Shown: one piece after another, positions 27,430-36,254 of the stretch
Position numbering within the stretch: position 1 is the first letter of the stretch
How the letters are laid out: each line of letters begins with the position of its first letter
DNA from: Burkholderia ubonensis
GTDB lineage: Bacteria > Pseudomonadota > Gammaproteobacteria > Burkholderiales > Burkholderiaceae
Direction of reading: 5' to 3'
DNA length: 64,000 bases
Assembly (NCBI RefSeq): GCF_001718695.1
Contig: NZ_CP013422.1
Span: forward strand, 1,488,001 to 1,552,000
Made by a program: the position numbers and the translations under genes
The notes under the pieces: model-generated
Seen by the model: the letters and a program-made list of their open reading frames with translations, nothing else
The model's database searches: none
What the model was told of the DNA's origin: nothing

Positions 27430-29369
27430 GGTCGACTCCAAAACGGCGTGGACGGAACAAGCGCAGGAAGCTGCACGCCTTCAGCCTGCCTGCGTCGAGC
27501 AATCCCTGAACACAAGGACCGCCATTCAATCGGCAACGAGCGTTTCTCCGATCGCAATTCGGCTCATTGCCTAAATCCCATTCGCTGTTTTATTGGCCCT
27601 GCGATTCATTGTTTTGAATACCGGCTTGCGCACCGGTGAAGTCACCGGAATAAACCGAGTCTCGAACCCGGAAAACGAATGCATCGTTCCGTATCGTTCG
27701 TCGTGCGTCGTTCGATATCGGGCGGCGCCGCGCGCCGGCATGCGGCTCGCCACTGCCGGCGAGCGAAAATGCACGACCCGGTTTACCGAAGGCGAACGCC
27801 CTGCCGCTGAAAATCGCCGCGTAATCGCGGCAACGCGACAACAATGCGCAACCGTGCACGCGCGCCTGACCGTCACGCAGCAACGTTGTTCGTGAGTTAC
27901 CGGTCGCCGATCATGCGGATAATCCGGCTCGCGCGTTTTCGGTACAGTCCGGGTCGCGCCGCTATTGCCGCGATGCGATCGAAATGTCGATGGACGTGCA
28001 CGCGCGCATCGGCATCGAGCGGCCCGATACGAACTGCTGGTCCATCAGGGTGAAGTGAGTCGACGAGAGCGCCGCTGTCGATCAGTGGTGGCGCGAAACG
28101 ACAGCGGCTCCAGCACGCGCAATGCGCGGATACCGGAACGCCGGCAACGACGCACTCGCGACGCCGGCACTGCGCCGCGAGTCGTACGGTTACCCCATCG
28201 TTGCGCTGAGAATGCGCGGATCAAGCTGCTGCTTGTGGTCTTCATCGCTGTTCCCCGACTGCTTATTGACGAGACTGCCGCCCCCCCAATCTTCACTGCA
28301 TCAGGTCGACTGCCCGCCGGTGCGGTCAATACCGCAAGCGGCATGCCACGCACGATTGCGCCGACGATTGCGGGTGGCACGGCGCGCGGGCAGCGCGGAA
28401 ACATGCGGTTTTCGTTTCAGGAATGTATCGCGGCAACAGGTGGCCGCCTGCGGCGATCATCGACTGACGAGAAGCAATCCCACCGAAGGCCGCGCGACGC
28501 GGTGCGCGGCGCCGCATGTGTGTGCTACCGAACGTCTGTTTCAGAGTTGAGAATCGCGCGCTGCCGGTTCGGAACAATGGACACGTCAACGCCCGAAAAC
28601 GGCCTGCCACCGGGCTTTCGCGGGCGCGCGGCAAGTTGCGGACGGCTCGCTCGCGCGCCGCGCGCCTTCGCGCAAAGCGTGCGCGCATACGGCACGGGAC
28701 CGATTGCACGAAGCATGCAGCGGCAAACCGATTACCCGAAAATACGATTGATTCATCCGTGAAAATCCCGACTCGCTCGCACATCGATGGTTAATGCCGC
28801 AGAGCGACGAATCGCAAAACCGGCACGGGCCGCACCGCTTTCTACCGGTCCGCATATTCGATGAAAAACGCCGGGCATTCGCGCGTATCCGCCAGCACAT
28901 CGGGCGTTTTATTACGTTGCACATTCATTTCATCGTCCGGTAATGAACGCCGGCGCATTGCGTTTCGATGTGCGTATCGTGCGGGCGTCACGTGAGTCCG
29001 CATGGCGCGCGATACACCGGAGAAACAACTCGGAAACGACGTCGACGCCGCTTTCCCGCGCGCGAAGCTGCGCGTGCAAGCGTCGTTTCGGCGCGAAAAA
29101 ATCATCGTGGTATGGCGTTTCTCGCATTTTCGGCGCGTCGATACGCGGCGACGCCGCGAGCGCCGAATGCGTGCGGCGCGGCGCGGGATACACGGGTGGA
29201 ACAGCGGCGCGCCGGCCGCGCCGCGGCACGACCCGATACCGCGCCGCATATGACGCGCGCGCCGCTGGCATGCCGGTTGCAGCACCGTGCGGTTCGCCGT
29301 GCACGGAGCATCGCCGCCCGCACGGCCCGCGTCGCTCCTCATCGGCCGACGACCTGCCCGCAGCGCCGA
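27430..29369. other. 1.9-kb stretch with no recognisable gene
   Basis: The longest geneless stretch of the window. Base composition appears less GC-rich than the flanks, and every open frame is short, Arg-rich and without family resemblance or ribosome site. The left end must contain the promoter of the secreted-protein cluster. Near 27960-28055 a frame reads CRDAIEMSMDVHARIGIERP before a stop, which looks protein-like but I cannot assign it. No tRNA, IS end or attachment site was seen. Confidence 0.5.
27471..27487 (-). promoter_or_regulatory. Weak sigma-54-type -24/-12 element
   Basis: On the minus strand AGGCTGAAGGCGTGCAG has GG and GC separated by 10 bases, the spacing of sigma-54 promoters, about 42 bases ahead of the first secreted-protein gene. 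The match to the full consensus is partial. Confidence 0.28.
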
Positions 29370-30296
29370 CTACGTACCGAGCAATTCCTTCCTGCGCAAA
29401 TGACCCACGTCGCGCATCGGCGGCGCGCCGAACAGCCGGCTGTATTCGCGGCTGAACTGCGAAGCGCTCTCGTACCCGACGCTCGCGGCCACCGACCCGA
29501 CGTCCCCGCCCTGCCGCAGCAGCAGCCTGCGCGCCTCGTGCAGCCGAAGCTGCTTCTGATACTGCAGCGGGCTCAGCGTCGTCACGTTCTTGAAATGATG
29601 ATGCAGCGACGACACGCTCATGTTGACCGCCTGCGCGAGCGTCTCGACCCGCATCGGCTCCGCGAAATGATCGCGGATCCACTCGATCGCCCGCGCGATC
29701 CGGTGCGTCTGGCTGCCCGCCACCGCCATGTGCCGCAGCCGCGCGCCCTGCTCGCTCGTCATCAGCCGGTAGATCAGCTCCTTCTCGATCAGCGGCGCCA
29801 TCACCGGGATGTCGGCCGGCGCATCGAGCAGCCGCACCAGCCGCAACGCCGCGTCGAGCAGCGGCGGCGTCAGCTCGGCCAGCGCGATCCCCTCGCCTTC
29901 CGGGCCGGGCTGAGCGTCGGGCAGCCGCATCTCCGCCGCCAGCTCGACGATCCGCTGCGGATCAAGCGTGAACGACAGGCACAGATACGGCGCGTCCGGC
30001 GACGCCTTCGTCACCCGCGAGAGGATCGGCAAGTCGATCGACGTAATCAGGCAATGCTGCGTGTCGTATTCGTAGGCCTGATCGGCAACCACCACCCGCT
30101 TCGCGCCCTGCGCGGCGAGCACGAACGCGGCACGCGACACGCCGCAGCCGAGATCGACCGGATGCGTATGCTTGTGAAACGCCAGCGCGGGAATCGCCGT
30201 CGCATGCGAGCCGTCGACCGGCGCAAAGCGGCTGATCAGCGCCGCCAGTTCGCGCCGCCCGGATTCGCGCGACGCTGCAATATCGGTCAGGTCCAT
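29370..30296 (-). CDS. AraC-family transcriptional regulator
   Basis: A 308-residue regulator starting MDLTDIAASRESGRRELAAL. The N-terminal AraC_N-type part includes DQAYEYDTQHCLITSIDLPI and DAPYLCLSFTLDP. The C-terminal DNA-binding part has both helix-turn-helices: IRDHFAEPMRVETLAQAVNM, then SVSSLHHHFKNVTTLSPLQY, and GDVGSVAASVGYESASQFSR with EYSRLFGAPPMRD. It is divergent from the iorA/iorB-type pair, and a 21-bp-spaced direct repeat typical of AraC sites lies between them. It probably activates those genes in answer to an aldehyde or aromatic substrate. Confidence 0.93.
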   Translation of the reverse strand: MDLTDIAASRESGRRELAALISRFAPVDGSHATAIPALAFHKHTHPVDLGCGVSRAAFVLAAQGAKRVVVADQAYEYDTQHCLITSIDLPILSRVTKASPDAPYLCLSFTLDPQRIVELAAEMRLPDAQPGPEGEGIALAELTPPLLDAALRLVRLLDAPADIPVMAPLIEKELIYRLMTSEQGARLRHMAVAGSQTHRIARAIEWIRDHFAEPMRVETLAQAVNMSVSSLHHHFKNVTTLSPLQYQKQLRLHEARRLLLRQGGDVGSVAASVGYESASQFSREYSRLFGAPPMRDVGHLRRKELLGT

Positions 30297-30361
30297 GGCG
30301 GTTCCTCGTGTCGTTTTGCGGATCGCGCGAGCATAGCGAAACGCGCGCCGCCGTGCCCGGG

Positions 30362-30393
30362 ATTTGCAGGATTGTTCAATAAATTTGCAGGAT
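30362..30393 (+). promoter_or_regulatory. Direct repeat with 21-base period, probable AraC site
   Basis: ATTTGCAGGAT occurs at 30362-30372 and again at 30383-30393, exactly 21 bases apart (two helical turns). It lies between the AraC gene and iorA, the expected place for an AraC-type activator. Confidence 0.65.
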
Positions 30394-30476
30394 CGGATAG
30401 CCGTAACGACGGGCCGTTCGCGCACACTCCCACCTGATCCGGCGCATGCCGGGTTTTCCCCACGGAGACACAACCC

Positions 30477-30938
30477 ATGTCCACATCGTTTGTCCTCAAC
30501 GGCAAGAACGTCACGCTCGATGTCGATCCGACGACGCCCGTCCTCTGGGCGATCCGCGAACACGCCGGCCTCACCGGCACCAAGTTCGGCTGCGGAATGG
30601 CGCAGTGCGGCGCATGCACGGTCCATCTCGAAGGCCAGGCCGTGCGCTCGTGCGTGCTGCCGGTCGCCGGCATCGCAGGCAAGCACGTCACGACGATCGA
30701 AGGACTTCAGAGCAAGCCCGCCCGGGCCGTGCAGGCCGCGTGGGTGAAGCTGCAGGTGCCGCAATGCGGCTATTGTCAGTCCGGCCAGATCATGTCCGCA
30801 ACCGCGCTGCTCGAACAGAACCCGAAGCCGACCGACGCCGACATCGACGCCGCGATGAACGGCAACATCTGCCGCTGCGCGACCTATGCCCGCATCCGCG
30901 CCGCGATCCACGACGCCGCCGCAACGCTGGGAGCGTGA
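30477..30938 (+). CDS. iorA: Molybdenum hydroxylase [2Fe-2S] subunit (IorA-type)
   Basis: A 153-residue iron-sulfur subunit. The N-terminal plant-ferredoxin-like cluster site is [19 protein letters not shown], with one more Cys in RSCVLPV; the second cluster in the helical C-terminal domain is [11 protein letters not shown] and [17 protein letters not shown]. Size and motif order match isoquinoline 1-oxidoreductase alpha subunits and related aldehyde oxidases. It carries electrons from the molybdenum site to an acceptor such as a cytochrome. It is followed two bases later by its large subunit. The exact substrate is unknown. Confidence 0.9.
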   Translation: MSTSFVLNGKNVTLDVDPTTPVLWAIREHAGLTGTKFGCGMAQCGACTVHLEGQAVRSCVLPVAGIAGKHVTTIEGLQSKPARAVQAAWVKLQVPQCGYCQSGQIMSATALLEQNPKPTDADIDAAMNGNICRCATYARIRAAIHDAAATLGA

Positions 30939-30940
30939 CC

Positions 30941-33151
30941 ATGACGATCGAACTCGACAACGCCGGTTCGGTGCGCGCGTCGCGCCGCACCTTCCTGAAA
31001 ACCGCGGGCGCCGCAGCCGCCGTCAGTCTGACCGTCGGCTTCGAATGGTTCGGCCTGGGCCGCCGCGCGCTCGCCGCCACCACGCCCGCCGCCAGGTTCG
31101 CGCCGAACGCGTTCCTGCGCATCACGCCGGACGGCCTCGTCACCGTCGTCGCCAAGCACGTCGAGATGGGCCAGGGCGCGTACACCGGCATCGCGACGAT
31201 CGTCGCCGAGGAACTGGACGCCGACTGGTCGAGCGTGCGCGTCGAAAGCGCGCCCGCCGACGCGAAACGCTACGCGAACCTGGCGTTCGGCACGATGCAG
31301 GGCACGGGCGGCAGCTCGGCGATGGCGAACTCGTGGCAGCAGCTGCGCGAAGCCGGCGGGAAGGCCCGCGCGATGCTCGTGTCGGCCGCCGCGGCCCGCT
31401 GGAACGTGCCGGCCGGCGAGCTGAGCACCGCGGGCGGCGTGGTCACGCACGCGAAGAGCGGCAGGACGGCCGCTTACGGCACGCTCGTCGCCGATGCGGC
31501 GAAACTGCCGGTGCCCGACCACGTCACGCTGAAGCAGCCGGCCGATTTCAAGCTGATCGGCCATCGCATCCCGCGCGTCGACGCGTCGGCGAAGTCGAAC
31601 GGCACCGCGCAGTTCACGCTCGACGTCGCGTTTCCGGGGATGCTGGTCGCGCTGCTGCAGCGGCCGCCGCGCTTCGGCGCCACCGTCAAGTCGTTCGACG
31701 CGTCGGGCGCGAAGGCGGTGCCGGGCGTCGTGTCGGTCGTGCAGGTGCCGCGCGGCGTCGCGGTCGTCGCGACGGGCTTCTGGGCCGCGAAACAGGGCCG
31801 CGACGCGCTGAAGGTCGAATGGGACGATACGCACGCCGAGAAGCGCGGCTCGGATGCAATCCTGCGCGAATACCGGCAGCTCGCGAACCAGCCCGGCGCG
31901 CCGGCCCGCACCGACGGCGACGCCGGCGCCGCGATCGCCGGCGCGGCGCACAAGCTCAGCGCGACATACGAATTCCCGTACCTCGCGCACGCGCCGATGG
32001 AGCCGCTCGACGCGGTGGTCAAGCTGACGCCCGACGGCTGCGAGATCTGGGCCGGCGACCAGTTCCAGACCATCGACCAGGCCAATGCCGCGCAGGTCGC
32101 GGGCCTGAAGCCCGAGCAGGTGAAGATCCACACGATGTACGCGGGCGGCAGCTTCGGCCGGCGCGCGAACGCGTGGTCGGACTACGTGGTCGAGGCCGTG
32201 TCGATCGCGAAGGCGCTCGGCGCGAACGGCAAGCCGGTCAAGCTGCAGTGGACGCGCGAGGACGACATCCAGGGCGGCCTCTATCGCCCGATGTACGTCC
32301 ACAAGCTCGACGCGGGGCTGACCGCGGACGGCAAGCTGGTCGGCTGGCGGCACCGGATCGTCGGCCAGTCGATCCTCGCCGGCACGCCGTTCGAGGCGGT
32401 GATGGTCAAGCACGGGATCGACGCGACGTCGGTCGAGGGCGCGGCGAACCTGCCGTACGCGGTGCCGAACGTGTCGGTCGAGCTGACCACCACGAAGGCC
32501 GGCGTGCCGGTGCTGTGGTGGCGCGTCGTCGGCAGCTCGCACACCGCGTATGCGGTCGAGGCGTTCATCGACGAAGCCGCGCACGCGGCGGGCAAGGACC
32601 CGTACGCGTTCCGCCGCGACCTGCTCGCGAAGGAGCCGCGCATGCGCGCGGTGCTCGAGCTCGCGGCCGGGAAGGCCGGCTGGGACCCGGCGAAGCCGCT
32701 GCCGAAGGGGCGCGGGCGCGGGATCGCGGTGGCCGAGGCGTTCAAGAGCTATGTCGCGCAGGTCGCCGAGGTATCGGTCGGCGCGGACGGCAAGGTGAAG
32801 GTGGAGCGCATCGTCTGCGCGGTCGACTGCGGGATCGCGATCAACCCCGACATCGTCGCCGCGCAGATGGAAGGCGGCATCGGCTTCGGGCTCGGCGCGG
32901 TGATGCACAGCGCGATCACGCTGAAGGACGGCCAGGTCGAACAGCGCAACTTCGACGGCTACCAGGTGCTGCGCATCGCCGAGATGCCGAAGGTCGAGGT
33001 CTACATCGTGCCGTCGGCCGAGGCGCCGACCGGCGTCGGCGAGCCCGGCGTCGCGCCGGTCGGGCCGGCCGTCGCGAACGCGATCTTCGCGGCGACGGGC
33101 AAGCGGCATTACACGCTGCCGTTCGATTCGGGGGATGGCGCGAAGGCTTGA
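30941..33151 (+). CDS. iorB: Molybdenum hydroxylase large subunit (IorB-type), Tat-exported
   Basis: A 736-residue molybdopterin-binding subunit. The N-terminus has a twin-arginine signal, [20 protein letters not shown], so the enzyme works in the periplasm. Family motifs include [56 protein letters not shown] and [20 protein letters not shown]. Near the end [20 protein letters not shown] holds the catalytic Glu of the xanthine-oxidase superfamily. It oxidises an aldehyde or N-heterocycle using water as oxygen source. No maturation factor (XdhC-like) or cytochrome gene follows, which is unusual for a complete operon. Confidence 0.92.
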   Translation: MTIELDNAGSVRASRRTFLKTAGAAAAVSLTVGFEWFGLGRRALAATTPAARFAPNAFLRITPDGLVTVVAKHVEMGQGAYTGIATIVAEELDADWSSVRVESAPADAKRYANLAFGTMQGTGGSSAMANSWQQLREAGGKARAMLVSAAAARWNVPAGELSTAGGVVTHAKSGRTAAYGTLVADAAKLPVPDHVTLKQPADFKLIGHRIPRVDASAKSNGTAQFTLDVAFPGMLVALLQRPPRFGATVKSFDASGAKAVPGVVSVVQVPRGVAVVATGFWAAKQGRDALKVEWDDTHAEKRGSDAILREYRQLANQPGAPARTDGDAGAAIAGAAHKLSATYEFPYLAHAPMEPLDAVVKLTPDGCEIWAGDQFQTIDQANAAQVAGLKPEQVKIHTMYAGGSFGRRANAWSDYVVEAVSIAKALGANGKPVKLQWTREDDIQGGLYRPMYVHKLDAGLTADGKLVGWRHRIVGQSILAGTPFEAVMVKHGIDATSVEGAANLPYAVPNVSVELTTTKAGVPVLWWRVVGSSHTAYAVEAFIDEAAHAAGKDPYAFRRDLLAKEPRMRAVLELAAGKAGWDPAKPLPKGRGRGIAVAEAFKSYVAQVAEVSVGADGKVKVERIVCAVDCGIAINPDIVAAQMEGGIGFGLGAVMHSAITLKDGQVEQRNFDGYQVLRIAEMPKVEVYIVPSAEAPTGVGEPGVAPVGPAVANAIFAATGKRHYTLPFDSGDGAKA

Positions 33152-33160
33152 CCGACGTGT

Positions 33161-33203
33161 GACGCATCGGGCGGTGCGGTGTGGCGTTGTTGCCCGGTGC
33201 GTC
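33161..33203 (+). terminator. Possible hairpin after iorB
   Basis: GACGCATCGGGC (33161-33172) and GCCCGGTGCGTC (33192-33203) can pair with two mismatched positions in the middle. There is no T-run, so it may only protect the end or slow polymerase. Confidence 0.3.
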
Positions 33204-33254
33204 GGTGCGGCGCGGCGCCCCGCCGCGCCCGCATCGTGCTGCGCGTGACTGCGC

Positions 33255-33300
33255 CGTAACGCCGCCCGTAACGCACGTTACGCACGTAACGCCCGTAACG
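33255..33300. repeat. Five CGTWACG heptamers, 9-base spacing
   Basis: CGTAACG at 33255, 33267, 33285 and 33294, and CGTTACG at 33276; the last four are exactly 9 bases apart. A near copy CGTAACA follows at 33317. The palindromic core GTWAC suggests a protein-binding array upstream of the T3SS regulator. Confidence 0.8.
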
Positions 33301-33513
33301 TTCCCGCGCGATGCTACGTAACAATTCTTCAATATCGGTCGGGCCGGCGCCGCGGCACGCGGCTGCGGCGCCGTTAAAAATTCTTTTAGATTCAACACCG
33401 GCGCGCGATTGCGGGCGCCGGGACCCGCCGCACGGCTGGGGCGGCTCCATCACTGGCCCGGAAGTTGCAGTACATGACTCGCAACACTCCTTTACGGACA
33501 TGCGAGGGCCGCC

Positions 33514-33912
33514 ATGGATTGCAAGTACCTGTACATCGACAACATCAAGATCAACTTCGTGCGCCGCACGATCGAGATCGACGACAAGCTGGTCGACGTC
33601 ACGCCGCGCGAATTCGACGTCGTCGAATTCCTGCTCGACAACATGAACAAGATCGTGCCGCGCCAGGCGATCCAGGAAGCGGTCTGGGGCCGCGAGCTCG
33701 CCGTGTCGTCGCGCACCCTCGACACGCACATCTCGCGCATCCGCGCGAAGCTGCGCCTCGACCATGACAAGAACCTGCGGATCATCCCGATCTACGCGGT
33801 CGGCTATCGGCTCGTGCTGTTCGGCGCGGCGATCACGCACGCCGAGCGTCACGATGCCGCGCCGATCCTGCGCGCCGCGCCGCAGCCGATGGTGACCGCC
33901 GACTACGCGTGA
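33514..33912 (+). CDS. Winged-helix (OmpR-type) DNA-binding protein without receiver
   Basis: A 132-residue regulator with only the C-terminal DNA-binding domain of OmpR/PhoB regulators: DDKLVDVTPREFDVVEFLLD, NKIVPRQAIQEAVWGRELAV, then SSRTLDTHISRIRAKLRLDH and the wing IIPIYAVGYRLVLF. There is no phospho-receiver before it, and the 25 residues before the domain look like a beta-strand lead (YLYIDNIKINFVRRTIEI). It opens the plus-strand T3SS half and most likely controls it, in the manner of HilA-like or HrpG-type regulators; which genes it binds is unknown. The tail after GYRLV is unstructured. Confidence 0.85.
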   Translation: MDCKYLYIDNIKINFVRRTIEIDDKLVDVTPREFDVVEFLLDNMNKIVPRQAIQEAVWGRELAVSSRTLDTHISRIRAKLRLDHDKNLRIIPIYAVGYRLVLFGAAITHAERHDAAPILRAAPQPMVTADYA

Positions 33913-33984
33913 CCCGCGGCCGCGCCGGCGCCCCGAGGCGCGCCGGCCGGTTTTCTGGTTGGGTGGGGCGCGGTACGTCGGGCG

Positions 33985-34115
33985 CGTTGAGCCGAGGCGT
34001 GCCGAGCCATGCCATGCCGAGCCGCATCGAGCCGAGCTGTGCCAAGTCGTGCCGGACTGAGCCGAGCCCCCTCGAGTCGAGTCCAGTCGAGCCAAGCCCT
34101 GCCACGGCACCCCAA
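33985..34115. repeat. Degenerate GAGCC/TGCCGAGC repeat region
   Basis: About twenty loosely ordered copies of short words GAGCC, GCCGAG, GAGTC, TGCCA. The period varies between 5 and 10 bases. It looks like slippage-derived DNA. Confidence 0.7.
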
Positions 34116-34169
34116 GCGCCAAGCCGAGCCCGACACCGCGCCGCGTCCTCGCCACACCGCCCTGCGCCA

Positions 34170-34227
34170 CCCCAACCCCACGCCCCAAGCCCCACCCACC
34201 TTCCCCTTCACCCGCCCCCACGCCCCC
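34170..34227 (-). other. Dense G-quadruplex-type tract on the minus strand
   Basis: On the minus strand nine runs of three to five G are separated by loops of no more than six bases (on the plus strand CCCC, CCCC, CCCC, CCCC, CCC, CCCC, CCC, CCCCC, CCCCC). It lies about 175 bases before the sctQ start. Confidence 0.7.
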
Positions 34228-34403
34228 GACACGCTTCGTAGCTCGCCACCACGAGCCGCGCCGCGTGCCGTCTGCGACTACGGATTCCGGCGCCGCACGC
34301 GGCCGGCACCGTCCCTACAATCGACGCAGTTGCCGCACGCACCCCGCGCCGCCGGCCTTACAACAACCCGTCGTCCCGACGCCGAAACCGCCCCGATCCC
34401 GCC

Positions 34404-35576
34404 GTGCACGCGCTGTCCCTGACGAATGCCGACGCCGACGACGCCGCGAACCAAGCGCCCGCCGCCGCTCCGGCCGCCGCGCAGACCGCCGCCGCCGTGC
34501 CGCCCGCGCCGGTCGCGGTCCCGCTGGACGCGTCGCCGCATCTGCCGCGCCTGTCCGCCGCCGCCGCGCGCGGGTTGTCGTACGCATACGGCGCGACGGC
34601 CGCCGTGCCGCTCACGCTCGGCGACCACGCGTACGAGGCGCGGTGGCGCGTCGACGCGGAACCCGCTGCCGGCGCGCACGCGTACCGCTTCGTCGTCGGC
34701 CCGGCGACCGGCACGCTGTGGATCGATCCCGCCGCTGAAGCCGAATGGCTCGGCGACGCGGCCGATCCCGCCGTCCCGGCCGTGATCCGCGCGGCGCTGC
34801 TCGCCGATCTCGCGGCGCCGCTCGCGGCCGTGCTGCAGGCCGCGACGCGGCAGCGCGTCGAGTTGCTGCCTCCGCCGCCGTCGCCGCCCGCGTGGCGCGC
34901 GGCCCCGGCCGCGCTGCGTTTCGAGCTGCGCCGCGCCGACGGCGCGTGGCGCTGCCATGGCGCGGTGCTGTTCGACGCGCCGGACGCGCTGGCGGTGTTC
35001 TTCGCCGAGCGCCCCGCCGCACGGCCCGACGCGCGCGCCGTCTACGCCGGCCTGCCGGTGCCGCTCGTGTTCGAGATCGGCCGCACCGAACTGACGACGG
35101 CCGAGCTGGCCGACGTCGTCGCCGGCGACATCATCGCGATCGAGCACTGGCGCGCGCACGAACAGAACCTGCTGTGCGTCGCGCGGCTGCCGGCCGCGCC
35201 CGCGTGGGAAATCACCGGACGGCCGTCCGGCAACCGGCTGACCGTCGAACGAATCAGGGAGATGCCCTTGGAACCGACCCGCACCGACACCCCGCCCACC
35301 CTGGCGCCCGATGCGCCGCCACATGAAGCGCCGCGCACGCTCGACGCGCTCGCGGTGGACTTGCGCTTCGAGCTGCCGTCGACGTCGATGCCGCTCGGCG
35401 AACTCGCCGTGCTGCAGCCGGGTGCGGTGATCGAGCTGCAGCAGGGCATCAACCAGAGCGTGATCCATCTCGTCGCGAACGGGATGCTGATCGGCACCGG
35501 CCACCTGATCGCGGTCGGCCAGAAGCTCGGCGTGCGCGTCGTCACGCTCACGCAGCCCGCGCCGCGCGAGCGCTGA
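34404..35576 (+). CDS. sctQ: T3SS cytoplasmic ring protein SctQ
   Basis: A 390-residue C-ring component. The N-terminal 40 residues are Ala/Pro-rich; the middle resembles SctQ/HrcQ with VPLTLGDHAYEARWRVDAE and PVPLVFEIGRTELTTAELAD (first SpoA-like part), and the C-terminal 90 residues are a clear FliN/SpoA domain: DLRFELPSTSMPLGELAVLQ, PGAVIELQQGINQSVIHLVA and NGMLIGTGHLIAVGQKLGVR. SctQ forms the sorting platform that docks the ATPase complex. The start is a GTG without a clear ribosome site, so the true N-terminus could be a little different. The stop is 3 bases from the sctR start. Confidence 0.9.
   Translation: MHALSLTNADADDAANQAPAAAPAAAQTAAAVPPAPVAVPLDASPHLPRLSAAAARGLSYAYGATAAVPLTLGDHAYEARWRVDAEPAAGAHAYRFVVGPATGTLWIDPAAEAEWLGDAADPAVPAVIRAALLADLAAPLAAVLQAATRQRVELLPPPPSPPAWRAAPAALRFELRRADGAWRCHGAVLFDAPDALAVFFAERPAARPDARAVYAGLPVPLVFEIGRTELTTAELADVVAGDIIAIEHWRAHEQNLLCVARLPAAPAWEITGRPSGNRLTVERIREMPLEPTRTDTPPTLAPDAPPHEAPRTLDALAVDLRFELPSTSMPLGELAVLQPGAVIELQQGINQSVIHLVANGMLIGTGHLIAVGQKLGVRVVTLTQPAPRER
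35256..35576 (+). other. Possible internal start for a short SctQ product
   Basis: AGGGAG at 35256-35261 is 6 bases in front of an in-frame TTG at 35268 (and touches the ATG at 35262). A product from there would hold only the C-terminal SpoA domain. In other systems SctQ genes make such a short form from an internal start. Confidence 0.4.
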
Positions 35577-35579
35577 CCG

Positions 35580-36254
35580 ATGGGCAGCCTGCCGAATCCC
35601 GTCGCGCTGATCGCGGTGATTGCCGCGCTCGGCATCGCGCCGTTCGCCGCGCTGATGGTGACGAGCTACACGAAGCTCGTCGTCGTGCTCGGCCTGCTGC
35701 GCTCCGCGCTCGGCATCCAGCAGGTGCCGCCGAACCTCGTGCTGAACGGCATCGCGCTGATCCTGTCGCTGTTCATCATGGCGCCGGTCGGCATGTCGAT
35801 CCGCGACGCGCTGCAGCAGCGGCATTTCGATGCGTCGAGGCAGCTGTCGACCGCGGACGTCGGCGCGCTCGCCGACGCCGCGCTGCCGCCGATCAAGGAT
35901 TTCCTGGTGTCGCACACGCGGCAGCGCGACCGCGAATTCTTCGTGCGCACCGCGACGTCGGTGTGGCCGAAGAACCGCGCGGAAGGCGTGAAGGACGACG
36001 ACCTGCTCGTGCTGGTGCCGAGCTTCACGCTCGCCGAGCTGACGAAGGCATTCCAGATCGGCTTCGTGATCTACATCGTGTTCATCGTCGTCGACCTGCT
36101 GGTCGCGAACATCCTGCTCGCGCTCGGCATGCAGATGATCTCGCCGACGACGATCTCGGTGCCGTTCAAGCTGCTGCTGTTCGTCGCGCTCGACGGCTGG
36201 GCGATGCTCGTGCACGGGCTCGTGCTGTCGTACCGCGTAGCGGGGGCGGGATGA
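35580..36254 (+). CDS. sctR: T3SS export apparatus protein SctR
   Basis: A 224-residue membrane protein of the FliP/SctR family. Signature stretches are APFAALMVTSYTKLVVVLGL, LRSALGIQQVPPNLVLNGIA, and KDDDLLVLVPSFTLAELTKA then FQIGFVIYIVFIVVDLLVAN and MISPTTISVPFKLLLFVALD. The central soluble segment (about 80-150) has REFFVRTA. With SctS and SctT it forms the export gate core. It overlaps the following gene by ATGA. The partner sctS is in the other half of the locus, at the right window edge. Confidence 0.95.
   Translation: MGSLPNPVALIAVIAALGIAPFAALMVTSYTKLVVVLGLLRSALGIQQVPPNLVLNGIALILSLFIMAPVGMSIRDALQQRHFDASRQLSTADVGALADAALPPIKDFLVSHTRQRDREFFVRTATSVWPKNRAEGVKDDDLLVLVPSFTLAELTKAFQIGFVIYIVFIVVDLLVANILLALGMQMISPTTISVPFKLLLFVALDGWAMLVHGLVLSYRVAGAG

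Larger units (their letters stand above)
33152..33513. other. Intergenic stretch before the T3SS regulator
   Basis: 362 bases containing the hairpin above, a repeat array (33255-33300), and an AT-richer stretch (about 33318-33395) likely to be the promoter of 33514-33912. No gene is seen. Confidence 0.5.
33913..34403. other. Intergenic stretch with repeats and a G-quadruplex tract
   Basis: 491 bases. The left part is a GAGCC/TGCC repeat (33985-34115), the right part a strongly strand-asymmetric C-rich tract (34135-34245). Neither is coding. Both are listed separately. Confidence 0.6.

Noticed and set aside
27958..28055. A protein-like stretch with CRDAIEMSMDVHARIGIERP
   Set aside because: Too short, no start or ribosome site, no family recognised.
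28930..29682. A minus-strand open frame at the end of the 1.9-kb gap
   Set aside because: It overlaps the end of the AraC gene and is Arg/Ala-rich throughout.
33913..34403. Possible CRISPR-like or origin repeat
   Set aside because: The units vary in length and there are no unique spacers, DnaA boxes or neighbouring cas or replication genes.
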